Assembly (NCBI RefSeq): GCF_000710345.2
Contig: NZ_JHEL01000015.1
Location: forward strand, 124,001 to 188,000
Direction: 5' to 3'
From: Curtobacterium sp. S6
GTDB lineage: Bacteria > Actinomycetota > Actinomycetes > Actinomycetales > Micrococcaceae
Length of the DNA stretch: 64,000 nucleotides
How positions within the stretch are numbered: position 1 is the first letter of the stretch; each line of letters begins with the position of its first letter. Below, piece by piece: positions 29,486-37,920 of this stretch. The position numbers and the translations under genes were made by a program. The notes under the pieces were generated by a model. It was not told the DNA's origin and ran no database searches. It worked only from the letters and a program-made list of their open reading frames with translations.

Positions 29486-30085
29486 ATGGCTGAGTCAGGA
29501 CATCAAGGGCAAAATCTGGACCGCGACATCGTCAACGCCGGTTTTTATCCGCAGTTGGTCAACGACGTGGTCTGGGATGCCCTGGACGAACAGATCCCGT
29601 CCTCCCATTTGGTCCATCTCGAGACGCACTTCGATCAGACCGAGGTTCACCGGCACATCACGGTCGTCGCCCTCGCGGGGGAGATCGTGCAGATCACGCA
29701 CGTCGACGACCAAACGCTGGACGAAGACGGCCAGCAGATCGTCGCTCACGTGTCCACGGAAACCGTGCCGATCCGGAACCTGACATCGGTCACGCTCTCG
29801 TACGCTTACCGCCAGCCGCAGAACTATACCTCCGAAACGCCCGCCGCCGAGGTGACCCTCATGATGTCCTGGACGGGCAGCCATCGGCTCGATCTCCAGC
29901 CGGCGGGGTGCGCCGACCCGCAGTGCGAGGCCGACCACGGATACACCGGCGTGGCCGCCCGGGAAGACGTCGTGTTGCGCATTTCCGCGGAGGCCGACGG
30001 CCAGCAGGCCGTCCAGGACGCGAAGGAATTCGCTCGTTCCCTCCGCCGCGCGAATACCGAGTTGTCCGGAACGTCGCACTCCTGA
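29486..30085 (+). CDS. DUF5998 family protein
   Basis: 199 aa from ATG 29486 (GGAAG upstream); the open frame extends upstream but the conserved sequence starts near NLDRDIVNAGFYPQLVNDVV. No signal peptide, membrane helix or catalytic motif is evident. The protein is an all-alpha/beta soluble domain with the conserved pair C-x4-C (AGCADPQC, about 145-150). It is an actinobacterial family of unknown function found upstream of the phosphodiesterase-like gene. The stop overlaps the next start (TGATG), so the two are translationally coupled. A TAGAAT hexamer at 29398-29403 could be its -10 box. Confidence 0.88.
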   Translation: MAESGHQGQNLDRDIVNAGFYPQLVNDVVWDALDEQIPSSHLVHLETHFDQTEVHRHITVVALAGEIVQITHVDDQTLDEDGQQIVAHVSTETVPIRNLTSVTLSYAYRQPQNYTSETPAAEVTLMMSWTGSHRLDLQPAGCADPQCEADHGYTGVAAREDVVLRISAEADGQQAVQDAKEFARSLRRANTELSGTSHS

Positions 30086-31341
30086 TGCCCGAGCAGACGC
30101 CTCACGACGACTTGGGCCTCGAGGACCTCACGGGAGCCCCGTTTCCCTCCCCGCCGCGTTACCGCGGAGCCTCGATCGCGAATGTCCTCAGCTCGGCCGC
30201 CTCCGTTTTTCGGCCGGTCGCGGAGTCGGACCACTCTGACCGGTTTCCGGACCGGCTCGCCCTGGCGTCCGCCCTCGCCGATCGCGGGCTGTCCGGGGGT
30301 CCGTACCGCAACGTGTGCGTCGTGCTGGTCGACGGGCTGGGGGAAGGCCTCGTGAACCGCAACCTCGGGCACGCGGCAGCCCTGCGTCGTTCGATCAGTC
30401 TCGGTCCGCTGGACGCGGCACTTCCGTCCACCACGGCCGCCTCGCTGGCCGTGCTGGGCACGGGAGCGCCCGTCGGCCAGACGGGAATGGCCGGGTACGA
30501 CGTGCTCGATCCCGAGCGCGACGTCGTCGTGAACCAACTCTCCGGGTGGGACCCGGCGGTCGATCCGGCCGCGTGGCAACCCATCTCGACCGTTTTCGAA
30601 CGCCTCGGTCAGGTGTGCCGCCCCGTCACGGTGTCGATGCCCGCGTACGAGACCTCAGCCCTGACCGAGGCCGCGTTGCGCGGCACCGAATTCGTCGGCG
30701 CGGGGTCCACGACGGCCAGAATTAGTCAGGCCGCGGAGGTCCTTTCGACGCGAACCCCGACCTTCATGTACCTCTACTGGGGCGAATTGGACCAGACCGG
30801 GCACCAGCACGGTTGCACGTCGGGGCGATGGACCGAGGCCCTCGAGGAGCTGGACCTGGGCCTGAAGAGGCTCGCCGCACGCGTCGGGCCCGAAACGCTG
30901 ATCCTGCTGACGGCCGACCACGGCATGGTCGACATCCCGGAATCGGACCGCCATGACTATTCGCAATTCCCCGAACTCATCGACGGCGTGCGACACACCG
31001 CGGGGGAGCCCCGCATGGTGCAGCTCCACCTGGAGGAGCCTGAGGACGAGTCCGCCAAGGCCAGATTGGTGGCGGCCTGGTCCCATCGCTTCGGCGACCG
31101 AGCGTGGATCCTTGACCGGGACGAGCTCATCGACGCGGGATACTTTGGCCCCGATCTCCGCCAGGGCGTCAGGCGGCGCATCGGAGACCTCATCATCGCC
31201 GCGCGGGGGTCCCTGGCCCTCTACGACCTGCGGCGCACCCGGCCGAGCGCGCTGTCCATGGTGGGGCAGCACGGTTCGTGGACGGATGAGGAACGTTTGG
31301 TCCCCCTGCGGGTCATTCCGGCGACCGGAGCGGGCCGGTAA
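30085..31341 (+). CDS. Alkaline phosphatase superfamily protein (nucleotide pyrophosphatase/phosphodiesterase type)
   Basis: 418 aa metal-dependent hydrolase. Metal ligands can be picked out: CVVLVDGLG (Asp, about residue 76), the nucleophile region LPSTTAAS (near 114-121), a YWGELDQTGHQHG stretch (Asp and His, about 232-244) and LTADHGMVD (Asp-His, near 273-281). No signal peptide is evident, so it is probably cytosolic, as in the type I phosphodiesterase/nucleotide pyrophosphatase group. The substrate is unknown. The start ATG 30085 overlaps the DUF5998 stop by one base; the open frame continues upstream in the wrong context. It is convergent with the Pro/Thr-rich protein gene. Confidence 0.88.
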   Translation: MPEQTPHDDLGLEDLTGAPFPSPPRYRGASIANVLSSAASVFRPVAESDHSDRFPDRLALASALADRGLSGGPYRNVCVVLVDGLGEGLVNRNLGHAAALRRSISLGPLDAALPSTTAASLAVLGTGAPVGQTGMAGYDVLDPERDVVVNQLSGWDPAVDPAAWQPISTVFERLGQVCRPVTVSMPAYETSALTEAALRGTEFVGAGSTTARISQAAEVLSTRTPTFMYLYWGELDQTGHQHGCTSGRWTEALEELDLGLKRLAARVGPETLILLTADHGMVDIPESDRHDYSQFPELIDGVRHTAGEPRMVQLHLEEPEDESAKARLVAAWSHRFGDRAWILDRDELIDAGYFGPDLRQGVRRRIGDLIIAARGSLALYDLRRTRPSALSMVGQHGSWTDEERLVPLRVIPATGAGR

Positions 31342-31435
31342 GTTCCTCGCCGTAAGGCCCAAAGGCTCCCCGGCCCTCGGGCCAGGCACCGACCGCCCTG
31401 GCTATCCCGGACGACCCCGCGAAGGAGGCCGGCCG

Positions 31436-32719
31436 TCAGTTGCTTCCGCCGGAGGACGATTGACCGGCGGAGGCTCCGCCACCTTGACCTGCGCTGGGGG
31501 CGGGAGCCTCCGTGGCCGCGGCCTTGCCCGTGGTCGGCGCGGGCGGAGCCGAAGTAGGCGCCTGCGTCGGCGCGGGTTCCGGCGCCTTGGTCGGCTCCGG
31601 CGTGGGTTCCTGGGTGGGTTCCTTGGTCGGCTCCTGCGTCGGTTCCGGAGTGGTCGGTTCCGGTGTCGTGGGCTCGGGCGTGGTCGGCTCGGGCGTCGTC
31701 GGTTCCGGCGTGGGCTCGGGTGCCGGCGGCTGCGTCGGAGCGACGGTGGGGGCCTGAGAGATCGTCCCCTCCGGAGCCGTCGGTACCGGTTGTTGCTCGA
31801 TGACGCTCGGCGTGGGCGCGGGTGCCGGCGATTCCCAGGTGGGCTTCGGGGGCGTGCTGCTGGGAGAGCTCGAGGCCGACGACGTCGACGAGCTGGCCGG
31901 CGCCGGGGCGTCGTCGTGGTTCATCGAGATCAAAGCTGCGGTGCCGCCGCTGATCGCGAGGACGGCCACCACGCCCGCCCCGGTCCAGATCCAGGTCTTG
32001 GCGGAAGAGCCCCGCGAGGGCTCACCCTCCGAAGGCACGGGGCCTCCCCGCGGGCCGGAGCCGTTCGCCCCGTCCGCCCGTGCCGAGGAGCCGGCGGGGG
32101 CTCCGGTGGCGGCGGGCCCGGCCGCCGCGGGAGAATGTTCGACCGGTTGTCCGGACGAATCGGACGCGGAGGTCGCGCTGATGCTCTCGGGCGTGGAATC
32201 GTCCCTCGCGGCGGCCGCCGCAGCACCGGCTCCGGCAGCTCCCGCGGCTACCGCCCCGGCCGATCGAGATGCCGTGGATCCCGTGCGGCGGGACTGTTGT
32301 TGCCGGCGTCGGCGCGCCTCGGCGTCGCGGCGGCGTTGCTCCTCGCGCCTCTCGCGACGGGAAGCTTCGCGTTCGGATTCTGCGAAGAGCTCATCGTTGA
32401 GGCTCATCATGGGCTCGGTCGCGGGGGAGCCGTCGGCCTGAACCTCTGGTTGTCCGACATACTCATACCCGGGCGCGAGAGGCTCTCCGTAAGAATCGGG
32501 CCCCTGACCAGAGCGGCCGTCCGAGGCCTCGTCGGGGCCGGGCCCGTTGTTCACCACCGGGTCTTCCGCCCGCGGCTCAGAGTCTCCGGGCACGGCCGAG
32601 CCCTGCGGCGAATCAGGATTCGTAGCAGAGTCGGATTCCGGCGGTACCGGTGAATTTTGATGTGGTTCGGCGGATGGTGTGCCGCTCCCAGGACGCTTCT
32701 GACGGCGCTTCTTCCCCAT
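31436..32719 (-). CDS. Membrane protein with an Arg-rich cytoplasmic half and a Pro/Thr-rich extracellular tail
   Basis: 427 aa that I cannot assign to a family. Residues 1-240 are polar and disordered, with a highly basic helix (118-146) and an Ala-rich run (153-171). One transmembrane helix lies at about 243-264 (TWIWTGAGVVAVLAISGGTA). The outside part is Ser/Pro/Thr low complexity with PEPTTPEP-type repeats (334-380) and ends in Gly/Ser. That design (cytoplasmic tail, single span, extended Pro/Thr stalk) resembles wall-spanning stalk proteins. It lies 102 bases downstream of sepH on the same strand. A role in envelope or division is only positional inference. ATG 32719 follows AAAGG. Confidence 0.7.
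   Translation of the reverse strand: MGKKRRQKRPGSGTPSAEPHQNSPVPPESDSATNPDSPQGSAVPGDSEPRAEDPVVNNGPGPDEASDGRSGQGPDSYGEPLAPGYEYVGQPEVQADGSPATEPMMSLNDELFAESEREASRRERREEQRRRDAEARRRRQQQSRRTGSTASRSAGAVAAGAAGAGAAAAAARDDSTPESISATSASDSSGQPVEHSPAAAGPAATGAPAGSSARADGANGSGPRGGPVPSEGEPSRGSSAKTWIWTGAGVVAVLAISGGTAALISMNHDDAPAPASSSTSSASSSPSSTPPKPTWESPAPAPTPSVIEQQPVPTAPEGTISQAPTVAPTQPPAPEPTPEPTTPEPTTPEPTTPEPTTPEPTQEPTKEPTQEPTPEPTKAPEPAPTQAPTSAPPAPTTGKAAATEAPAPSAGQGGGASAGQSSSGGSN
31580..31720 (-). repeat. Pro-Glu-Pro-Thr-Thr codon repeat
   Basis: An imperfect 15-bp tandem repeat inside the preceding gene encodes TTPEP units four times followed by diverged QEPTKEPT and PEPTKAPE copies. Such repeats change length readily by slippage. 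It is coding low complexity, not CRISPR. Confidence 0.8.
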
Positions 32720-32821
32720 GTAGACCTTTGCGCGTTGAGTGCGAAAAAGGCAGTTGACTACCTCTAACCTAAAAGTACAGCTAGTTGGTGGCGCCTGGCG
32801 AGTTCAAACGTGTCGAGCCGA

Positions 32822-33970
32822 TTAGTTCTTGGGGCGTTGCTGACCGAAGACGATGTCATCCCAGCTGGGGATGGACGGGCGGCTTCCCCGCGAGCGTGAG
32901 GTGTTCGCCTTCGAGGAATCGGATTTCTCCGCGGGGTTTTCTTCCACGCCCTCGATATCCAGCGTCGGCTCGTCCGTGTCCTCCTGGGATGTTTCGGCGG
33001 AAGGCTCGGCTTGGGGAAGCTCCTCGGCCAGGTCGGCGACGCGGCGGTCGCTTTCCGGATCGCTTCCGGCACGCGTGCCGCGCCTGGCCTCGAGCTCGTC
33101 GAGCAGGGCCTCGGTCGAGGTGGACTCGTCGGAGACGGCGCGAAGGTGGTCCCGGCGACGCGTCGTGGCGGCCTCAGAGTCGGCGGCTTCAGCGGCGTCC
33201 GCCGCGGTGTTGGTCTCGAGGCTCGATTCGTCCCCCGGCTCGTCAAGGGCCTGGATCGTCTCCTCACCGGAGGCCTCGAGGGGCTCGGTCTCCTCGGTCA
33301 AGCCCTCGACCGGGTCCTCGTCGGGTTCACCGCCGGCGTCCCAGGGATCGGATACGGGGTCGGCGACGTTCTTGCCGAAAAGGAACTCCGCGACGGCGTT
33401 TCCGGCGGTGACCGTCTGATTGGCCGGGTTGTAGACAAAGCGGGCGGGAAAATCCGCGCCCGAGGGGATCTGCGCGAGGGCGGACTGTGAATAGTCGACC
33501 GACACGGTCACGTTCCACTGCCCGTCTTCCCTCTGCCAGGAGTTCCACTGGGCATCGCCCTCCGCGAAATTCCAGTCCTCGCGGACCGCGACGACCTGGT
33601 CGTGAAGGCTTCGCCTGCCGGGGGAGCGGTGACCGAGCTGACGAACCGTCACGCTCTGGGCGGCGGTGACGATGTGGGCGCGTTCGGCGAGGATCGGCCA
33701 TTCGTAGCGCCGCACCCGCTCGGGCTTCCAGCCGGACTCGGCGACGATCTCGTCCACGCTCGCGCCCTGACGGAAACGGGTTTGGATATCTCGGGGCCCG
33801 TATTCGCCGCGTCCGCTGAGCCCGCGGGGGGTTTGGGCGCGACGAGCCTTGACCACGGCATTGCGCAGGGCGTTGTCGATGCGAACGTGATACCGGTGTC
33901 CGTCGTCCGCGGACTCGAGGACGAGGTGTTCGCCGTCGTCCTGGACCCCCACGAATGTCAGCCGATCCAT
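32822..33970 (-). CDS. sepH: Septation protein SepH (DUF3071)
   Basis: 382 aa actinobacterial division protein that promotes FtsZ assembly. The conserved N-terminal DUF3071 domain (1-165) starts MDRLTFVGVQDDGEHLVL and contains the helix-turn-helix-like ASVDEIVAESGWKPERVRRY (70-89). The middle (200-360) is acidic, disordered linker. The C-terminal conserved tail RPSIPSWDDIVFG (364-376) is the second family hallmark. The ATG at 33970 follows AAGGAGAAC. The Pro/Thr-rich membrane protein gene follows on the same strand, and DUF4193 and dut lie on the other side, as in Streptomyces. Confidence 0.93.
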   Translation of the reverse strand: MDRLTFVGVQDDGEHLVLESADDGHRYHVRIDNALRNAVVKARRAQTPRGLSGRGEYGPRDIQTRFRQGASVDEIVAESGWKPERVRRYEWPILAERAHIVTAAQSVTVRQLGHRSPGRRSLHDQVVAVREDWNFAEGDAQWNSWQREDGQWNVTVSVDYSQSALAQIPSGADFPARFVYNPANQTVTAGNAVAEFLFGKNVADPVSDPWDAGGEPDEDPVEGLTEETEPLEASGEETIQALDEPGDESSLETNTAADAAEAADSEAATTRRRDHLRAVSDESTSTEALLDELEARRGTRAGSDPESDRRVADLAEELPQAEPSAETSQEDTDEPTLDIEGVEENPAEKSDSSKANTSRSRGSRPSIPSWDDIVFGQQRPKN

Positions 33971-34280
33971 CAGTTCTCCTTAGAAAATCCGTTACGGCGC
34001 GTACGTGACCTGGACGTTCGCACCCGTTTCCTCACACAGAATACCGCCTGAGCTCTCGATCACGGGATTCCTCGACCTGGAGTGAATCTGCTGACAGTAA
34101 AATCGGCTGGACACGCACGGGGGTCATAGTGAACAATCATCGCGATACCGGCGCACAAGAGCCCGACGCACTTCCTTCGACGAGGTCGGCACGTGTAAAG
34201 GCCGGTTGGGAGAACCACACCACGACCGATATGGCTCTGTGGGGCCGATTGAGACATACCAACGAAAGCGTGACAAACAC
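33971..34280. other. Intergenic region between sepH and DUF4193
   Basis: 310 bases between divergent genes without a supportable gene. It must hold both promoters. A TAAAAT hexamer at 34098-34103 could be a plus-strand -10 box about 175 bases before the DUF4193 start, but no matching -35 is visible. A frame opening at GTG 34129 runs through the DUF4193 start and looks like a shadow. Confidence 0.5.
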
Positions 34281-34580
34281 ATGGCTACCGATTACGACGC
34301 CCCGCGCAAGCAAGACGAGGAGAGCAACTCCGACTCCATCGAGGAGCTGAAGTCCCACCGTAGCGATCAGCAGTCCAACGTCGTCGACGAGGACGAGAAC
34401 GCCGCTGCCGAAAGCTTCGAGTTGCCGGGCGCAGATCTGTCGCACGAGGAGCTGTCCGTTGTGGTCCTGCCCGCTCAGCAGGACGAATTTACGTGTGCCT
34501 CTTGCTTCCTGGTGCGGCACCGTTCGCAGATCGCCCGGGAAGAGGACGGACTGTACTACTGCCTGGAGTGCGAGGCTTAA
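34281..34580 (+). CDS. DUF4193 domain-containing protein
   Basis: 99 aa. The start ATG 34281 begins the family sequence MATDYDAPRK. The N-terminal two thirds are acidic and probably disordered; the C-terminus forms a zinc ribbon from FTCASC (residues about 71-76) and YYCLEC (about 94-99). The family is restricted to actinobacteria and its function is unknown. The ribosome-binding site is weak (GAAAG, 12 bases away). A textbook terminator follows, so it is transcribed alone. It is convergent with DUF3093. Confidence 0.93.
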   Translation: MATDYDAPRKQDEESNSDSIEELKSHRSDQQSNVVDEDENAAAESFELPGADLSHEELSVVVLPAQQDEFTCASCFLVRHRSQIAREEDGLYYCLECEA

Positions 34581-34627
34581 GCACAGGGACGGCGGCCGCC
34601 GAGCGGCGCAAAACGCCGAACTGCACC

Positions 34628-34659
34628 AAGGGGAGGAACCTCAGGTTCCTCCCCTTTTT
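34628..34659 (+). terminator. Rho-independent terminator after DUF4193
   Basis: A perfect 13-bp stem (AAGGGGAGGAACC and its complement, 3-base loop) is followed by TTTTT. It lies 47 bases beyond the stop and may also serve the convergent DUF3093 gene. Confidence 0.92.
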
Positions 34660-34697
34660 CTCATGCCCGCGCGCCAGCGCGCCGGATCACCGGGGCC

Positions 34698-35252
34698 TCA
34701 GGCCTCCTCTTGATCTTCGGCCGCCGGCTGCTCGATCGTGGGCGTCCGGAGGGCCTGCTCTTCCGGATCCGAGCCCAAGGCCAAGGCGAATTCCTCGGGG
34801 CGGCGCGAGTTCGTGAGCCAATAGGGGGTGGGGTCCGCGGGGTCGGTGATGTGGATACGCGCGACCGGCGCGACCCAGGGTCGGAAGTTCATGTACGCAC
34901 GGCCGTCGGCGGCGGGACCGCACGCGATGCGGGCGTTCTCACCGCGGAAGACCTCGACGTCGCCCACAAATTCACGCTCGATGTGAGCGCGCCCGACCTG
35001 CAGGGAGTCCTCCGTGACTTCCAGCACGGGGGAGGAAGAATACAGAATCAGCCCCACCGTGATGGCCACGATGACCCCGACCACGATGGCGACCGGAATA
35101 TTGATGGGAGCGACCACCGCAAAGCTTGCGAGGCCGGTGACGGCGACGAAGATCCACATGCCCGCGCCGGGGACGAGCTTTTCGTGGAACAGGACGGTGG
35201 CGGGTTCGCCGAAGTCGGCGTCGTCGCGGGACGAGGAGACGGGGTCAGACAT
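34698..35252 (-). CDS. DUF3093 family membrane protein
   Basis: 184 aa. Two adjacent membrane helices lie at about 32-50 and 53-72, and a soluble domain follows. The family hallmarks LFHEKL (near 21-26) and the C-terminal YWLTNSRRPEEFALAL (143-158) are present. The C-terminus is acidic. The function is unknown; the gene sits next to dut in most actinobacteria. Upstream, TATTCT lies 7 nt before the ATG, with GGGGAG in between, so it may be read leaderless or with a very short leader. It is divergent from dut. Confidence 0.9.
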   Translation of the reverse strand: MSDPVSSSRDDADFGEPATVLFHEKLVPGAGMWIFVAVTGLASFAVVAPINIPVAIVVGVIVAITVGLILYSSSPVLEVTEDSLQVGRAHIEREFVGDVEVFRGENARIACGPAADGRAYMNFRPWVAPVARIHITDPADPTPYWLTNSRRPEEFALALGSDPEEQALRTPTIEQPAAEDQEEA

Positions 35253-35259
35253 GCTCCCC

Positions 35260-35265
35260 AGAATA
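35260..35265 (-). promoter_or_regulatory. Putative -10 box for DUF3093
   Basis: TATTCT on the minus strand, 7 nt before the ATG at 35252. This is the same TANNNT layout as at other genes here. Confidence 0.45.
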
Positions 35266-35419
35266 CGCGCCGCTCGTACCGAGGGGGTAACCCGGTGAGC
35301 CCGGCCACTCCGGTAAAACCGCTACAGTGTCTAACGACGTTGGGCGTTGCCGCCCGAGCGTCCGGACGAGACGAGGCCCGCGAAACGCGGGCACCACCAT
35401 TGACCACTCAGGAGTATCC

Positions 35420-35866
35420 ATGCGCCCGACCGTAGACGTGCCCGTTCAGATCCTGGACCCGGGCATCGAGGCGCCGAGGTATTCGAAGGATGGGGACGCG
35501 GGCGCCGACCTGCGGGCGCGCGAAGATACGGTCCTCGCGCCGGGGCAGCGTGCCCTGATCCCTACCGGCGTGGCCATCGCGCTGCCGGAGGGCTACGTCG
35601 GTCTGGTTCACCCTCGTTCCGGGCTCGCGGCCAAGCACGGGATCACGATCGTCAATGCCCCGGGGACGGTCGACTCCGGCTATCGTGGCGAATTGATGGT
35701 CACATTGCTCAATACGGACCAGAATGAGACATATGAGATTCAGCGTGGTGAGCGCATCGCTCAACTCGTGATCCAGAAATACGAGCACGCCACATTTGGC
35801 ATCGTCGACGAACTCCCCGCATCCGATCGCGGTGCGGCAGGATTCGGCTCGACGGGAACCCTGTAG
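35420..35866 (+). CDS. dut: dUTP diphosphatase
   Basis: Trimeric dUTPase (148 aa) that hydrolyses dUTP to dUMP, keeping uracil out of DNA and feeding thymidylate synthesis. All five family motifs are visible: GDAGADL (motif 1, near 25), HPRSGLA (motif 2), NAPGTVDSGYRGE (motif 3, with the catalytic Asp), RGERIAQLV (motif 4) and RGAAGFGSTG (motif 5, at the C-terminus). ATG 35420 follows CAGGAG; the frame is open upstream but not family-like. A TACAGT hexamer at 35323-35328 may be the -10 box. DUF3710 begins 12 bases downstream. Confidence 0.97.
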   Translation: MRPTVDVPVQILDPGIEAPRYSKDGDAGADLRAREDTVLAPGQRALIPTGVAIALPEGYVGLVHPRSGLAAKHGITIVNAPGTVDSGYRGELMVTLLNTDQNETYEIQRGERIAQLVIQKYEHATFGIVDELPASDRGAAGFGSTGTL

Positions 35867-35878
35867 GAAGGACCGACC

Positions 35879-36715
35879 GTGCTGGGATTCGGCAAGAAGA
35901 AGCAGACCGACGACGCAACCGACGAGACCGCTCGCGAGGCGGAGCCCAAGGAGCCCACCTCCCAGGACGCCGCGGAGTCGAAGATCACCGAGGAGACCGC
36001 CTCGGACCGTGAACTCGTCAACGCGGATGACGATGAAGAGATCGACGAGGCCGAGCAGGCCGCCACGGCCGCGCAGGAAGACCTGCCGGAAGAGCCGGAC
36101 CGGTCGGTCACCGGCCCCTTCGACGTCTCGGAGATCGAGACCGACGATTCGTATATCGATCTGGGCGGATTGCGCATCAAGCCCGACGAGAACGTCAACA
36201 TGCGCATCGACGTGGACCAGCGGAGCCAGTCCGTGGTGTCGGTGACCTTCCAGAAGGACGGGGCCGTGTTGCAGGTGCAGCCTTTCGCCGCGCCGAAGAG
36301 CCGCGGGCTGTGGGCGGAGATCCGTGCCGAGCTCGCCGCGTCGGTGCGCGAGCAAAACGGCGTCGTCGACATCCTGGAGGGCACGCTGGGCCGCCAGGTC
36401 ATCGCCAAGCTGCCCGCCTCCCTGCCCAACGGCGACCGCGGATACCGCGTCGCCCGGTTCGTCGGGATCGACGGGCCGCGCTGGTTCCTGCGCGGTGTGT
36501 TTTCCGGGGACGCGGCGGTCAAGCGTAGCTCCGCGCGCGAGATGGAGCGGATCTTCCGCAATCTCGTGGTGGTCCGGGGCCGTGAGCCGATGGCCCCGCG
36601 GGACCTGCTGCCCCTGAACATCCCCGACAACGCGGTGCGCCGGGACCCCACGGAAGAGGAATCGCAGGGGTACCAGGTCCCCGAGCGCGGACCGGAGATC
36701 ACCAAGATTGGCTAA
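35879..36715 (+). CDS. DUF3710 domain-containing protein
   Basis: 278 aa. The N-terminal 80 residues are highly acidic and low complexity. The DUF3710 domain follows from GPFDVSEIETDDSYIDLGGL (about 79-98) to the C-terminus and includes the conserved stretch RFVGIDGPRWFLRGVFSG (about 197-214). It is soluble, with no metal site or catalytic triad evident. Its function is unknown, but the gene is always in this dut/OB-fold/DUF3159 neighbourhood (Mycobacterium Rv2695c region). GTG 35879 follows AGGAAGG. Its last codons overlap the TTG start of the OB-fold gene by 8 bases, implying coupled translation. Confidence 0.9.
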   Translation: MLGFGKKKQTDDATDETAREAEPKEPTSQDAAESKITEETASDRELVNADDDEEIDEAEQAATAAQEDLPEEPDRSVTGPFDVSEIETDDSYIDLGGLRIKPDENVNMRIDVDQRSQSVVSVTFQKDGAVLQVQPFAAPKSRGLWAEIRAELAASVREQNGVVDILEGTLGRQVIAKLPASLPNGDRGYRVARFVGIDGPRWFLRGVFSGDAAVKRSSAREMERIFRNLVVVRGREPMAPRDLLPLNIPDNAVRRDPTEEESQGYQVPERGPEITKIG

Positions 36716-37145
36716 ATCGACGTCGGTGACCGGCTCGGTGCCGGGCGCCTCGGCGGGGCAACAGCGCATCCGCGTCCTCGTCGAGGGGAGGGTGACCGAG
36801 GTGCACATTCAGCCGGTCAACTCGTTGCCCCGCTACGAGGCCGAAGTCGACATCACGGCGAGCTATCGCACGGTCTCCACGGAGACCCGCAAGAAGGTGG
36901 CCAAAGGCTCCTTCGTGGCGCCGACCTCGGCCATCGCGATGGACATGCCGCACTTCGACACCGACGACGACGCCCCGCTCGGCCCCGGAACCCACGTCCG
37001 GCTTGTCTGGCACGGTCAGAGAACGGTCCCGGGGATCGGGGCGGGGACGCGATTGCGCTGCTCCGGAATGCTCGCCGACCTCGGTGGCGCCCCGGTGATC
37101 TACAACCCGAGATACGAGATTGTCTCCCGCCACCAGGAAATTTGA
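36708..37145 (+). CDS. OB-fold domain protein
   Basis: 145 aa soluble protein. The pattern RIRVLVEGRVTEVHIQPVN, VRLVWHGQRTVPGIGAGTRLRCSG and VIYNPRYEIV matches the OB-fold nucleic-acid-binding proteins that follow DUF3710 in actinobacteria (as Rv2694c). A single-stranded nucleic-acid role is inferred from the fold only. The start is TTG 36708, inside the end of DUF3710, with CGGAG about 10 bases upstream; a later GTG start is possible but would lose part of the N-terminus. DUF3159 starts 21 bases downstream. Confidence 0.82.
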   Translation: MAKSTSVTGSVPGASAGQQRIRVLVEGRVTEVHIQPVNSLPRYEAEVDITASYRTVSTETRKKVAKGSFVAPTSAIAMDMPHFDTDDDAPLGPGTHVRLVWHGQRTVPGIGAGTRLRCSGMLADLGGAPVIYNPRYEIVSRHQEI

Positions 37146-37166
37146 TCGAGCAAAGGACACGACCGC

Positions 37167-37898
37167 ATGACTGACCGCGACGAGCCGCACCAGGATCCCG
37201 TGGGCCGCGAGCCCGGGGATCGACGGCTGTCCTTCGGCGAACAAATGGCGCAGGCCTACGGCAACTCGGGAGCGTTCCGGCGTGACGAGCAGGGGCAGAT
37301 CGACGTGATGCACGCGATCGGTGGCGTCAGGGGCCTTCTCGAGGCGGTCCTGCCGTCGGTCGCGTACCTGACGGCCTTTCTCATCACCTCATCGCTTTCC
37401 CTCTCGCTGATCATCGCGATCGGTCTGGCCGTGGTCGCCTCGATCATTCGGTTCATCACCGGCGGTCAGAAAATCCAGGCGTTCTCCGGGGCCGTGGGCG
37501 TCGTGATCTGCGCATTCTTCGCGCACACCGGGGGCAAGCCGATCGACTACTACGTGGTGGGATTCTGGACCAACGCGGCCTACGCGGCGGGCCTCTTGGT
37601 GTCCATGATCGTTCGGTGGCCGTTGCTCGGGTTGATCTACGGGATGCTCCGGGGCGAGGACACCGGGTGGCGCAAGGTTCCCGCGCGGCGTCGGCGATAT
37701 CAGCTGGCCACGGGCCTGCTCGCGGCCATGTTCCTGATCCGGCTCGCTGTGCAACTTCCGTTGTTCTTCGCGGAGAATCTCCCGGCGTTGGGGATCAGTC
37801 GCCTCCTGATGGGCATCCCGCTGTATGCTTTCTGCCTCTGGATCACGTGGATGATGACGCGCCCCGCGGCCGTGGTCGAGGCAGCCGAGGAAGCCTGA
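37167..37898 (+). CDS. DUF3159 domain-containing membrane protein
   Basis: 243 aa with about six membrane helices. An N-terminal cytosolic stretch of some 45 residues ends in the family hallmark HAIGGVRGLLEAVLPSVAY (about 50-68), followed by three helices to about 125, then helices near 140-155, 180-198 and 215-235. I recognise the family but no transport motif. In actinobacteria it lies between the OB-fold gene and the trkA pair. It is convergent with the RCK genes, and a small CCCGGC/GCCGGG hairpin at 37900-37913 separates them. Confidence 0.9.
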   Translation: MTDRDEPHQDPVGREPGDRRLSFGEQMAQAYGNSGAFRRDEQGQIDVMHAIGGVRGLLEAVLPSVAYLTAFLITSSLSLSLIIAIGLAVVASIIRFITGGQKIQAFSGAVGVVICAFFAHTGGKPIDYYVVGFWTNAAYAAGLLVSMIVRWPLLGLIYGMLRGEDTGWRKVPARRRRYQLATGLLAAMFLIRLAVQLPLFFAENLPALGISRLLMGIPLYAFCLWITWMMTRPAAVVEAAEEA

Positions 37899-37920
37899 TC
37901 CCGGCGCGCCGGGGCCGTGG

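Noticed and set aside
31580-31720. Tandem 15-bp repeats resembling an array
   Set aside because: They are in-frame codon repeats for Pro/Thr/Glu inside a membrane protein gene, with no unique spacers, so not CRISPR.
34129-34350. 73-aa frame starting at GTG in the sepH-DUF4193 gap
   Set aside because: It overlaps the DUF4193 start out of frame and has no conserved features; low-complexity Arg/Thr peptide.
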